Shown here piece after piece: positions 6,530 to 15,709 of a stretch of DNA of 31,286 nucleotides (its first letter is position 1; each line of letters opens with the position of its first letter). Both the position numbers and the translations under genes were made by a program. This DNA is from Pseudomonadota bacterium (GTDB taxonomy: Bacteria; Pseudomonadota; Gammaproteobacteria; Arenicellales; Arenicellaceae): assembly GCA_018660405.1 (NCBI GenBank), contig JABJKL010000096.1, forward strand, positions 1 through 31,286, given 5' to 3'. Below the pieces are notes generated by a model. The model was not told where the DNA came from and did no database searches. It was given only the letters and a program-made list of their open reading frames with translations.

Positions 6530-8995
6530 TTACTTCCGATCAGATACCTCAGGAACGGCAATCTCCGCACCCACGGTTGCAAGCAGTGCACCCTGATTGA
6601 AACGATAGAGCACCCACATTGGCACATCAAAATCGTTTGATATATCCCACAACGTATCACCGGACTGTATCCGATAGCTTTGCACATCATTTACATCAAA
6701 ACGCTGTACATATTCGTCCACCAGCAAGCTATGAAACTCCTTACGCCTGGATTCAAATAACGCCAATTGGCCTTCATGGGTTATTGGCAATCGCAATTGC
6801 TCGCCAACCTCAAGCACGTCACCAAACCTGAGGTTGTTCATTCGCCTTAATTCGCCAGCGGGGCCGATGCCCAGCCAGTCAGCGTAGTAACCCAAATTCT
6901 CTTCCGGCAAGACGTCAATCTGGTATCGATCACCCACGCGATCAACCGCCAAGTCCTGCCAATCATATAGCGGCGCAAGCCGCTCATCTGCGGTCGCTTG
7001 CAACCTGGCAGGCTGTTCGGCAGTCGATAGTGGACTTGATTCAATACTGTCAACACTCGCCGATGAGGATGTCACTGCTGCTGTTATAGTGCCGCCTGCA
7101 TCCGCCGGCCGGATTTCCCAGCCAGAATCATTCGAACTTCCACTATCTGAGCTCGAAACGGTCGTAGTAACTGTGACAGGAACAGGAGATTCGACGCTAG
7201 AAGGGTTTTTCGTACTGTCAGCTACAGCAGCCACTTGTACTGTCGACGAATCGCTCCCAGGCACCGTGAGTGTTTGACCAACGTATATGATACTCCGGCG
7301 ATTCAACCCGTTGGCTGAAAGTATCGAATCACATTTAACACCATAGTCTCTGGCTATACTGCACGGAGACTGCCCGGAGCGAACGGTATGGCTGCCTGCA
7401 AATAATGAATCACCCGGCATTCCGGGCACCAACAACGTCTGCCCTACATATATCTTACTGCGCATGGACAGCCCGTTTGCATTGAGAAAAGACTGACAAT
7501 TTGCGCGGTATTGATTAGCGATGCCGCACGGTGTTTGGCCCCCTCTAACGACATGCCTACCACCTGGCAGGACACTCGCTGCAGCCATAGTCGCCCCGCC
7601 TTTGCCGGGGATTGCAAGCACCTGGCCAATGTATATCGTCGCGCGCCGACCGAGTTGATTTAGCTCAATGACATCACGACATTTTACCCGATAGAGATCA
7701 GCCACTTGGCAGGCAGTATCCCCGCGTTCAACAAGATGACGCTCACCACCATCGCTAGCGCCTTCGTATGGTAAAGCCGCCAGTTCAGTACGCTGTGCGC
7801 TCCAACCGTCACTCCGTGATGGTAACGCCAGGTTAAATCCGGCAGGCACATAGCTAAAACCCTTCCAAACTCGCGATGTCAGCGAGGGGTTAAGATCTTT
7901 TAATGCTGTCTCACTAACGTTGAAAACTGACAGTAACCGCTTGGCGGATGCACTGTTCGGGATGCTAACCACCGATGTCTTGGGTACAGCATTTCCCTGT
8001 ATACCGTTGAAATATTGATTAGCATTTTTCGCCACGTACCGTGCAGCGAGAAAACTCGCGTAAAAGTTCTTTACTGCGGTACGAAAAGTACGCGATTTAT
8101 ATTCGTCAAGTAACCGAACATAATCCAGCCCCACCTGTTCAACCGCCCGGGTCATCCCGCGCACGCCATAATTGTAAGAAGTCACCACAAACGGATTTAA
8201 GCGGCCGGGAGTAACTCGGGATCCTTGCGCTGAGGCCGTTCGGGTGAGTTGCTTTACGCTGTTCTGAAAATAACGGATTGCCCCTTGAGTTGCCAGCCGT
8301 GGGTCGAAACGCTCATCAACAGATGCACTAATTTGTAGGCCCAGGGTGCGGGCCGTTTTGGGCATAATTTGCCAAATGCCCGCGGCCCCAAGATGTGAAT
8401 AGGCTTTCGGATGATAGGCTGATTCCACAAAAGGCAAGTACTGCAACTCGGTGGACAAGCCAGCATCACTTAAATACTCGACAACAAACGGACGATACTC
8501 ACCAAAACGTTGTAACGCCTCTGCAAAGCGGTCTCGATTACCAGACTGGCATCTTAAACGGCCTGCAGCACTTCGTAATTCCTGACCGCTTGCGCCTGGA
8601 TACAAATTGGCCAAGTCACGCTGAAAAGAATTTTCAGGCGACTGCCCAGACTCCACACGGCCGGCCAGGCTTCGTAAACCATCTCGAATCCTGTCTTGCT
8701 CTTGCTTTACCAACCGCCCTGGACGCCGGGCGCTGCATTGATCTTCGGTAGTTAATACCGAAAATACTTTCTCTGGACGTTCGGAGTCATGAATGACCCG
8801 CTGCCCGGTACCCCACTGGCGAAAGACCTGCACCCAAAAATCGACCCGCCGTTGAATTTCCTCCGGACAAGGAAACACATCCCCGCATTGCAGATCATGC
8901 CTTTCAACTTGAGGCATAGCCGCTTGCGATACCGGCACTTGTGCCAATAAAACACTCGTAACTACAAGTATAAAAACTCTTCCTAGCAATCTCAT
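6530..8995 (-). CDS. MltD-like lytic transglycosylase with multiple LysM domains
   Basis: 821 residues from the ATG at 8993-8995 (a TTG two codons earlier is possible). A signal peptide covers about residues 1-26. The SLT domain (about 180-295) has the catalytic glutamate in PFVESAYHPKA (E191), then LGAAGIWQIMPKTA and SYNYGVRG, typical of MltD. Three LysM modules follow at about 419-464, 480-525 and 535-580, a Ser/Thr-rich linker to about 660, a degenerate LysM near 700-740 and a last LysM at 773-815. It should cleave peptidoglycan glycan strands non-hydrolytically in the periplasm. MltD of E. coli is about 450 residues, so this is a long version. No lipobox is seen, so it is probably not a lipoprotein. 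Each of the three middle LysM modules has a Cys pair ten residues apart. Confidence 0.9.
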   Translation of the reverse strand: MRLLGRVFILVVTSVLLAQVPVSQAAMPQVERHDLQCGDVFPCPEEIQRRVDFWVQVFRQWGTGQRVIHDSERPEKVFSVLTTEDQCSARRPGRLVKQEQDRIRDGLRSLAGRVESGQSPENSFQRDLANLYPGASGQELRSAAGRLRCQSGNRDRFAEALQRFGEYRPFVVEYLSDAGLSTELQYLPFVESAYHPKAYSHLGAAGIWQIMPKTARTLGLQISASVDERFDPRLATQGAIRYFQNSVKQLTRTASAQGSRVTPGRLNPFVVTSYNYGVRGMTRAVEQVGLDYVRLLDEYKSRTFRTAVKNFYASFLAARYVAKNANQYFNGIQGNAVPKTSVVSIPNSASAKRLLSVFNVSETALKDLNPSLTSRVWKGFSYVPAGFNLALPSRSDGWSAQRTELAALPYEGASDGGERHLVERGDTACQVADLYRVKCRDVIELNQLGRRATIYIGQVLAIPGKGGATMAAASVLPGGRHVVRGGQTPCGIANQYRANCQSFLNANGLSMRSKIYVGQTLLVPGMPGDSLFAGSHTVRSGQSPCSIARDYGVKCDSILSANGLNRRSIIYVGQTLTVPGSDSSTVQVAAVADSTKNPSSVESPVPVTVTTTVSSSDSGSSNDSGWEIRPADAGGTITAAVTSSSASVDSIESSPLSTAEQPARLQATADERLAPLYDWQDLAVDRVGDRYQIDVLPEENLGYYADWLGIGPAGELRRMNNLRFGDVLEVGEQLRLPITHEGQLALFESRRKEFHSLLVDEYVQRFDVNDVQSYRIQSGDTLWDISNDFDVPMWVLYRFNQGALLATVGAEIAVPEVSDRK

Positions 8996-9095
8996 TCGCA
9001 AGCTGGAATATATTACGTTACAAGGCTTATAAACTAACCAAGCATCGCTTCATACGCAAGCACTATGACAGCAAAGTTACACTAATGTTGTCGAA

Positions 9096-12000
9096 CTAGA
9101 GACCGACGCTGGGCATGCGTGTGTCTGGGCTTTCTGACGGAGTGTTATCGCTGCCAAATTTTCTACGCATATACCTGCTTATATCCTGGACGATCAACAA
9201 ATTGATCGGCACAAGCACAAGCGTAATCATGGTCGCAAAAACAATCCCAAAGGCCAGAGAGATTGCCATTGGCCGGAGAAAAGCGGCGCTAGGGTCTCCG
9301 GTGCTAAAGAACGTCAATGGAACCAAACCAAAGAAAGTGGTCAGTGAAGTCAACATTACGGGTCGGAAGCGCACAATACCCGCAACGCGCGCAGCTTCAA
9401 GCAAGGTTTTCCCCTTGGCACGTAATTTACCGATGTAATCAACCAGCACCAGGCTGTCATTGACCACCACGCCGACTAACGCCATTAATCCCAACATGCT
9501 CAGCAAAGAGATTGGCTCGGCGACTATCCAATGTCCCATTACCGCGCCAATTAGCGCGAATGGAATGACTGACATGACGACCAGCGGCAGCACATATGAC
9601 TTAAGCGGCAACGCAAGCAAGGCATAAATAACAAACATCAGCGTGATTGTACTGGCAATAGCGCTGGCAAAGGCTTTGGCCTGCTCTTCCGCTTCACCAC
9701 TGAGAGTTGCGGTAATACCTGGGTATTGCACAAGCAGCTCGTCAAGGTAGTTTGTCAGCTCCTCGTTAAGAATAGTCATATTGGTGGTGTCTTTATCCAC
9801 ATCTGCGGTAATCGATAGAGTTCGGTACAGATCGATGCGTGTAATCGAACTAGGACCCTTATCCGGTGTAAGTGTGGCCACAGCCGATAGCGGGACTTGC
9901 CGACCATTGGGTGCGTTAATCAACATGTCTTGCAAGGTATCGGTTGTACTGCGCTCCGAACGCGGGAAACGTACCAATACACGAATATCATCGCGTCCAC
10001 GTTGGATGCGTTGTGCCTCAAAACCCTGAAACGCCTGGCTCACCTGGCTGACAATCGCGCTACGGGTTAAACCCATTAAGTGACCTTGCGGGGTCAACTC
10101 AATACGAAGCTCCTCTTTTCCATCCGCCAGGGAATCGGCTATATCAAATACGCCTGCATAACTCGCCAGACGCTCCTTGATTCTATCCGCAGCTAGTCCG
10201 AGATCATCAAAAGACTGACCACGCAATTCGATATCAATGGGGTCCCCAGGTCGGAAGAATTCAGCACGAAAAGTAAAGGATTCAGCGCCCGGTATATCAC
10301 CCACTGCCACACGCCAGTCATTCATAATTTGGGTCGTGGAAACATCAACCACACGCTCCGATCTCGGCATACCCTCAAAGCTCACCGAACCCACATTGGA
10401 AGATACTGCCCCACCCCCACGCCCGGCTTGACCGGTTTTCGCAAGGATATTGGTTACTATGGGTTCGCCGCCTTCACCATTAGTGTATTTTTTCTTCATT
10501 TCCAGGCCGGCATTCATTATCTTGCCAATATAACTATCGGTGACTTCAAACGGCGTGCCGACCGGCATAACCAAGGTAATCTGACCGCCATCCCGTTCGG
10601 TACGAGGAATAAACACATAGCGAGTCCAACCGGTATTTATGGTCACAAGAATCAACGCGAAAAAACAGGTAAATACAGCCAAAACGGTGTATCGATACTC
10701 GATGGCTTTTTCCAATAGCGGGCGATAACGATTAATGATAAGACTCTCAAAACCGTGTGCAAAATTCATTTGCCATCGACTGAGTGTACCCACCTGATTT
10801 ATGTTTCGGGGTTTTATGTGCTTTAGATGCGCCGGTAAAATCAGCTTTGACTCGATCAACGAGAAAAACAGAACGGGTATGACCACAGCCGGAATAGGCA
10901 CAAAGAAGGTCGCCAGTCGACCATCGAGTTGAGTGATCGGAACAAAAGCAGCCATGGTAGTCAGTATTCCAAACGTCACTGGAATCGCAACAGCTTTGGT
11001 CCCGTTAATCGATGCCTGCAAACCCTCCTCACCATCACGCAAGCGAGCGTAAACGCTCTCCCCAGTCACAATGGCATCGTCCACCACGATGCCAAGAACG
11101 ACGATAAAACCAAACAAACTCATCATATTCATGCTGATGCCTAACACATCCATAATCGCCACAGCACCCAGAAAAGTCACCGGAATCCCAAGGGTCACCC
11201 AAAATGCGACGGAAGGGCGTAAAAACAGCGCCAATAACAATATGACTAATAGCCCCCCCTGAAGCGCGCTGTTACCCAATATAGACAATCGAGATTTTAA
11301 AATTTCGGAATTGTCGTCCCAGTAATCTATTGTGGTCCCCACAGGAAGATTCGCCTGTCGGTCGACGATGTAGTTTCTTATCAGCTCGGCAATGGTAATA
11401 GCGTCTTCGTTGGCGGTTCGTTGAACATCGATCATGGCCGATACTTGGCCATTAAACCTGGTCAACAGCGATTCTTCCTGAAAGCCATCCTGAACATTAG
11501 CCACATCGCCGACCCGGATGATTGAGCCGTCCTGATTGGTTTTAACCACGATTTCGGCGAAGTCTGCATATCGATAGGCTTGCCCTTTGGAGCGCAGCAA
11601 AATGTCACCGCCCGTGGTCCGCACATTACCGGCCGAAAGATCCCGGGAACTATTGCGAATCGCATTGGCCACCACCGCCAGGGTAAGATCGTTATCACGC
11701 AGTCTGTCTTGACTCACTTCTATTGCTATTTCGTACGCGCGCACACCATCGAGCTCCGCCAGGCTCACACCATCCATACGGAGAATGTCTTCCCGAACCT
11801 GCTCGGCGAATCGGCGCGTTTCGGCTTCGCCGTAATCGGTAGTAACGGCCACCGAGATAACTGAGTATCTTCGTTCCCTAAGCCTGACAACAGGCCGTTC
11901 TGCGTCGGCCGGAAATGTATTAATCGCGTCCACCCGATTTTTTACATCATCCAGTATATTCCGGGCGTTATAGTCTTCGTTCACCTCGAGTGTTATCGAT

Positions 12001-12263
12001 GTAGAGTTTTCTCGCGAAGTACTCCGGATTTCATCAATACCTTCCAGATCTTGTAGGGCTTCCTCAATACGTACCGCGACGCCCAACTCCATGTCTTCCG
12101 GGTTCGCTCCACGCAAAAAAACAGAAACGGAGATGGAGTCCGGTTCGGAATCGGGGAAAATTTCCAAATTCATACGAGTAAAAATCGTAATCAGACCAGA
12201 CATAACAATCGCTACCATTAACAAATTCGCAGCAATGGAGTTTTTAGCAAACCAGGCAATCAT
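9096..12263 (-). CDS. RND-family efflux pump, inner-membrane permease (AcrB/HAE1-like)
   Basis: 1055 residues, full length for the hydrophobe/amphiphile efflux family, a proton-driven trimeric pump. TM1 is at the N-terminus (NLLMVAIVMSGLITIF); the porter domains follow; the TM4 proton-relay pair is GIVVDDAIV (D395, D396), within FGFIVVLGIVVDDAIVTGES. The second half repeats the plan, with VGVVVNDSLVLVDYIGKL in TM10 and PVMLTSLTTFFGLVPL in TM11-12. The start ATGA overlaps the adaptor stop by four bases. It is closer to the less-characterised MdtB/VexK-like or CzcA-lookalike group than to AcrB itself, so substrates cannot be named. It is the last gene of a three-gene operon. Confidence 0.95.
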   Translation of the reverse strand: MIAWFAKNSIAANLLMVAIVMSGLITIFTRMNLEIFPDSEPDSISVSVFLRGANPEDMELGVAVRIEEALQDLEGIDEIRSTSRENSTSITLEVNEDYNARNILDDVKNRVDAINTFPADAERPVVRLRERRYSVISVAVTTDYGEAETRRFAEQVREDILRMDGVSLAELDGVRAYEIAIEVSQDRLRDNDLTLAVVANAIRNSSRDLSAGNVRTTGGDILLRSKGQAYRYADFAEIVVKTNQDGSIIRVGDVANVQDGFQEESLLTRFNGQVSAMIDVQRTANEDAITIAELIRNYIVDRQANLPVGTTIDYWDDNSEILKSRLSILGNSALQGGLLVILLLALFLRPSVAFWVTLGIPVTFLGAVAIMDVLGISMNMMSLFGFIVVLGIVVDDAIVTGESVYARLRDGEEGLQASINGTKAVAIPVTFGILTTMAAFVPITQLDGRLATFFVPIPAVVIPVLFFSLIESKLILPAHLKHIKPRNINQVGTLSRWQMNFAHGFESLIINRYRPLLEKAIEYRYTVLAVFTCFFALILVTINTGWTRYVFIPRTERDGGQITLVMPVGTPFEVTDSYIGKIMNAGLEMKKKYTNGEGGEPIVTNILAKTGQAGRGGGAVSSNVGSVSFEGMPRSERVVDVSTTQIMNDWRVAVGDIPGAESFTFRAEFFRPGDPIDIELRGQSFDDLGLAADRIKERLASYAGVFDIADSLADGKEELRIELTPQGHLMGLTRSAIVSQVSQAFQGFEAQRIQRGRDDIRVLVRFPRSERSTTDTLQDMLINAPNGRQVPLSAVATLTPDKGPSSITRIDLYRTLSITADVDKDTTNMTILNEELTNYLDELLVQYPGITATLSGEAEEQAKAFASAIASTITLMFVIYALLALPLKSYVLPLVVMSVIPFALIGAVMGHWIVAEPISLLSMLGLMALVGVVVNDSLVLVDYIGKLRAKGKTLLEAARVAGIVRFRPVMLTSLTTFFGLVPLTFFSTGDPSAAFLRPMAISLAFGIVFATMITLVLVPINLLIVQDISRYMRRKFGSDNTPSESPDTRMPSVGL

Positions 12264-13675
12264 GAGCGATCTCCCCGTTCAGAAGTATTAGAAAGTTCAG
12301 AAGCACTAGACGGCTTAGAAATATTAGAACTCTCAGCAGTATTAGATGAAGGGTTATTGGATGAGGATGGCACAGCTGAACCTTCGGAGAACCTACCCTC
12401 GGGCCGTTGGCCAGGCTGCCCTTGAGCGGGCCGCTCCCTAGCTTCGCCTTCTATGGCAACACGTAGGCCAGAGGTGACTTGCCCCAGTGTCGTAGTAACC
12501 AGGTGGTCTCCGGCTTTTAGTCCCGACTCAATTAAAGCCTCTGTCGTGTTCTGCCAGGCGATTTCTATTTCACGCCGAATCAACACATTGTTTTCCACCA
12601 CATACGCATAGCTACTTTGATAAATAGCATCCGCCGGAATAATAATGGCGTCTGCTATTAATTTGCCTTGTAATTCTGCCGTCACGTATTCACCTATCTT
12701 CAATGGTGAGCGACCCACCGCCGCTTCACCAAATGGATCGTCAATCTGCGCTACAACATGCAGTTGTCTTGAATTCTCATCGATAGCACTTTCGGTTCGC
12801 ACTACCAGCCCTTGCCAACCTCGCCGATCTCCAGTTATTGAAGAGTAAAGTGTTACCGGAAGGCTATTATTAATCTCGGTATTCACCCCACGGTAACTTT
12901 CTGGTAGGTCAATAAACTGCAAGTCTGAGTCACGTAATGGTAAACGCACCTCGATAAAATCGGTGGCATAGACTTCTGCCACCTGCGTATTGTTGCCAGT
13001 CACTTGCCCCAAATCCACCATCTTATGCAAGACTCGTCCTGCAAAGGGAGCCGTTATCTGGGTTCTTTCCAGGCTTAGCTTTGTTTTCGCCAGCGCCGCA
13101 TCGGTAGAGACAACACGCGCCTCAGCAGCCAACAATTGAGGTTTACGTAATACCAAATCGCCCGGCTCCCCTTCGTTTCCGATACGCTCCCAATCCCGCA
13201 TCGCCTGATCTGATCGGGCGACCTCTTCGGCCAATAAACGTCGCGCATCGACTAAATTCGCTTCGGCAATTTCTACGTCAGCAACATAATCCCGATCATC
13301 GATTTGTAACAGAACGTCCCCTTCATCGAAGAAACTTCCTTCACGCAATTTGTCGCTGATATCCACAATGCGACCACTGACCTGGGCCACCAGAAAACTC
13401 TGCGTCCGCGGTGCTACATTGCCATAGCTTTGTACGTTTACTTGAAAATCGCGGGCCAACACCTGATGTACCGCGACGGTTAGTGCCGGACCCGTCGCTG
13501 GTCGGCGCTGCTCTGATTCTGGTTTGTTAAATATAAAAAAGGCTGCCAGCAAGAGCGAACATGCGATAACCATCAGGGGCAATACTTTACGCCGCTGCTG
13601 GCTCCACAGATAACTCGCCCGGGATTTTTGTTTACCCAAACCAGATTCGGCCTTCATTTCATTGACGCTATTCAT
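12260..13675 (-). CDS. RND efflux periplasmic adaptor (HlyD/MFP family)
   Basis: 471 residues from the ATG at 13673-13675. A TTG five codons upstream would extend it, but AAGGAG lies six bases before this ATG and the ATG overlaps the stop of the outer-membrane factor gene, so this start is preferred. An N-terminal hydrophobic anchor (about 31-48, LPLMVIACSLLLAAFFIF) is followed by the lipoyl-like motif around GRIVDISDKLREGSFFDEGD, a short coiled-coil hairpin (EIAEANLVDARRLLAEEVARS), the second half lipoyl motif ITAPFAGRVLHKMVDLGQ, and a beta-barrel region. It bridges the pump to the outer-membrane channel. The last ~60 residues are a Ser/Asn/Pro-rich low-complexity tail, unusual for this family. 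Confidence 0.92.
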   Translation of the reverse strand: MNSVNEMKAESGLGKQKSRASYLWSQQRRKVLPLMVIACSLLLAAFFIFNKPESEQRRPATGPALTVAVHQVLARDFQVNVQSYGNVAPRTQSFLVAQVSGRIVDISDKLREGSFFDEGDVLLQIDDRDYVADVEIAEANLVDARRLLAEEVARSDQAMRDWERIGNEGEPGDLVLRKPQLLAAEARVVSTDAALAKTKLSLERTQITAPFAGRVLHKMVDLGQVTGNNTQVAEVYATDFIEVRLPLRDSDLQFIDLPESYRGVNTEINNSLPVTLYSSITGDRRGWQGLVVRTESAIDENSRQLHVVAQIDDPFGEAAVGRSPLKIGEYVTAELQGKLIADAIIIPADAIYQSSYAYVVENNVLIRREIEIAWQNTTEALIESGLKAGDHLVTTTLGQVTSGLRVAIEGEARERPAQGQPGQRPEGRFSEGSAVPSSSNNPSSNTAESSNISKPSSASELSNTSERGDRS

Positions 13676-15137
13676 CTTGTGCTCCTTCAAGATTTGCCCG
13701 CTCTGCTAAATCCTCACCAAAATCACCACCCAGCGCTTGATAGAGAGTAATTCTGTTTTGTAATAGCTGATTACGCAAGTCAATTACGGTGCTCTGGGAA
13801 TCGAACGCGCGACGCTGGGATTCGAGCACTGTTTGATAATCTGACAAACCGCTTTGATATTGTTCAAACGATAACTCATAAGCCGCTGCAGCATTTTGTT
13901 CGGCGATGAGAAAGGAATTGTATCGACGATTTAACCGGTCCTGGCGACTGATCGCACGTTCTACTTCAGAAAAGGCATTGTTTACGGTATTCAAATATTG
14001 TTGCTCGGCCTGAATCACTCGCTGACGTGCTTGCTCTTCGATAGACACCAATCTGCCACCTTGAAATAGCGGCAGCGCCAAATTGACGATCAAAGACCGC
14101 GCCAAACTTCCGCTAGCAAGCAAGTCGCTAAAATGATCGGCGTCGTCTGTCAGGCTCGCACTGATGGTCAATCTGGGAAATCTTTGTTTGTGCGCCACGG
14201 CCAAACTTAAATCCGCCGACAATAAATTGAACCAGCTTTGCTGGACATCGGGCCTGCGGATTAAAAGTTCGGAAGGAATGCCCAGCGGAATCGGCTCATC
14301 AATTACCGGTAGCTCGCGCTCCAACAGCCAGTGGCCATCAGGATAATCTGCCACCAGTAACTGTAAAATAGATACCGACTGGATAACATTTTGTTCCTGC
14401 TGAGCAACCCGGGCTCGCTCTTGCTCCAGGCTGTTGGATGCCAGGTAAACGTCCAACGCACTATTAAGACCCGCCCGATATCGACTGTTAATAATCTCCA
14501 CATCCTGCTCCAAAGTGCGCAACCGAAGGTTAAACAGTGCAAGCAACTGCTGATCAGCGATCATTTGATACCAGGCACTGCTGGTGTTGGAAACCAGCGC
14601 CAGACGTTGATTAATATAACTGGCTTCACTCGCCGCAAACAACATGGTCGCCTGCTTTTGGACATCTCTTAGCTTGCCCCAAACGTCAAGTTCCCAACTC
14701 GCGCCGAGATCTGCACCATAGTTATCGGTAGCCGACTGAAGTCGACCATCAATAGTGGTACGGCGCACATTTCCACTGGTGCCAGCTGACAAACTCGGAT
14801 AACGATCAGCACCTGCTATAACAACGCCCTGGCGAGACTCTTCCAGTCGAGCCGTCTGTTCGGCAAGACGATAATTATTAATCAACGCAGATACGACCAC
14901 ATCATCGAGCTCTTCATCAGCAAAATCAGCTAACCACTGATCGGTCAAAATGCCAAGCTGCCTGGCTGCTTGCCCCAATTCACCTTGTTGAGCAAATGCT
15001 TCCGGAGCTTTCAGCGCGTTAGCGCCAGGTGAAATACCGCTGGTCGCACATGCCGATAACAATAGCATCAACGACAGCGTCGATACCACGCAGCTCACCT
15101 TAAGCTGGGCGGACTTATTTAATTTAAATACGTTCAT
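13668..15137 (-). CDS. Outer-membrane efflux lipoprotein (TolC/OprM, NodT family)
   Basis: 489 residues. The signal peptide ends in the lipobox LLLSAC, so Cys30 is the predicted lipidation site. Two OEP repeats of long alpha-helices follow (about 60-260 and 270-470): ALINNYRLAEQTARLEESR, ASWELDVWGKLRDVQKQAT, PSELLIRRPDVQQSWFNLLSADLSLA, LFQGGRLVSIEEQARQRV and ALGGDFG near the end are standard NodT/OprM features. It forms the trimeric outer-membrane duct for the downstream adaptor and pump. It is first in the operon, whereas in many operons this gene comes last. No ribosome site is obvious before its ATG. Confidence 0.93.
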   Translation of the reverse strand: MNVFKLNKSAQLKVSCVVSTLSLMLLLSACATSGISPGANALKAPEAFAQQGELGQAARQLGILTDQWLADFADEELDDVVVSALINNYRLAEQTARLEESRQGVVIAGADRYPSLSAGTSGNVRRTTIDGRLQSATDNYGADLGASWELDVWGKLRDVQKQATMLFAASEASYINQRLALVSNTSSAWYQMIADQQLLALFNLRLRTLEQDVEIINSRYRAGLNSALDVYLASNSLEQERARVAQQEQNVIQSVSILQLLVADYPDGHWLLERELPVIDEPIPLGIPSELLIRRPDVQQSWFNLLSADLSLAVAHKQRFPRLTISASLTDDADHFSDLLASGSLARSLIVNLALPLFQGGRLVSIEEQARQRVIQAEQQYLNTVNNAFSEVERAISRQDRLNRRYNSFLIAEQNAAAAYELSFEQYQSGLSDYQTVLESQRRAFDSQSTVIDLRNQLLQNRITLYQALGGDFGEDLAERANLEGAQDE

Positions 15138-15201
15138 TTGTATTTATTGGATGTCGATAACTCATATCCAAGTTCCTGCCCAGCAATCAGGCTGGACAGA
15201 T

Positions 15202-15227
15202 GACTTTACTAGTGGATGGACTTTACT
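15202..15227. promoter_or_regulatory. Direct repeat upstream of the efflux operon (candidate operator)
   Basis: GACTTTACT occurs at 15202-15210 and again at 15219-15227, spaced 17 bp, about 65-90 bp upstream of the efflux operon start. Read on the minus strand, each repeat is AGTAAAGTC, and a TTGACA lies just upstream of them, although no good -10 follows at standard spacing. Tandem repeats of this kind can be response-regulator or MerR/TetR sites. No regulator gene adjoins the operon, so this is only a candidate. Confidence 0.25.
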
Positions 15228-15399
15228 CTGCTTGATGTCAAAAACTCGACCATGATTAATTAAAAGATAAAAAGTTACAGAACGAAATAAACTCTACACA
15301 TTCAAGCAATATTACCTAAATTGATTGCAAATGGTGCTCATTCGCAAGGTAACAACGAACAAAATAAGTGTCGTTTACTGAAAAGATGTGTGTGTATTC

Positions 15400-15408
15400 T
15401 GCTATGAT
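15400..15408 (+). promoter_or_regulatory. Extended -10 promoter element, candidate distal gltA promoter
   Basis: TGCTATGAT matches the extended -10 pattern TGnTATAAT at all but one base. No good -35 is seen, as is tolerated in extended -10 promoters. Transcription from here would give a leader of about 295 nt in front of gltA. A second, weaker option nearer the gene is TTACAG (15648-15653), 17 bp, TTAATA (15671-15676). Confidence 0.35.
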
Positions 15409-15410
15409 AC

Positions 15411-15682
15411 GTCGCGCAATAAAGTCTGTAGATTCACCGGATTGGTGGATGCCTGGTTAGCTTTCAACTGATTCTCCCTTCACGCCAAAAAGTGGATGTA
15501 GAAACGATTCTTGCTCCATAAGTGACAAGACTAACGCGACAAGAATAGTAGCAAGGGTGGCAAGGGCAAGGCACTGGCTTACTCGTAGGCCAAAAAACTA
15601 ACACAACATTGTGGCGTCAAACAGCCTTGATTTCGGCTGCGCTGCGCTTACAGCGTGTAAAAATATTTAGTTAATACACGCT
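15411..15682 (+). other. Gene-free structured region upstream of gltA (possible structured leader)
   Basis: This is the main content of the 572-bp gap 15138-15709, in which I find no credible protein gene. Paired segments are GTCGCG (15411-15416) with CGCGAC (15535-15540), AGTCT (15423-15427) with AGACT (15528-15532), a local ATTCACC/GGTGGAT hairpin (about 15432-15450), and ATTCTTG (15507-15513) with CAAGAAT (15540-15546), which would interleave with the first stem as a pseudoknot or an alternative fold. Next come the GGCTTA-CTCG-TAGGCC hairpin (15576-15591) and the arms AGCGTGTA (15652-15659) and TACACGCT (15675-15682). I cannot match it to a named RNA family. Confidence 0.35.
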
Positions 15683-15709
15683 TTACACTTTTATTTAGAG
15701 ACAGCCGTT

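Noticed and set aside
10329..10718. 129-codon plus-strand ORF inside the RND pump gene
   Set aside because: Shadow of the pump's second periplasmic domain; no ribosome site or family match.
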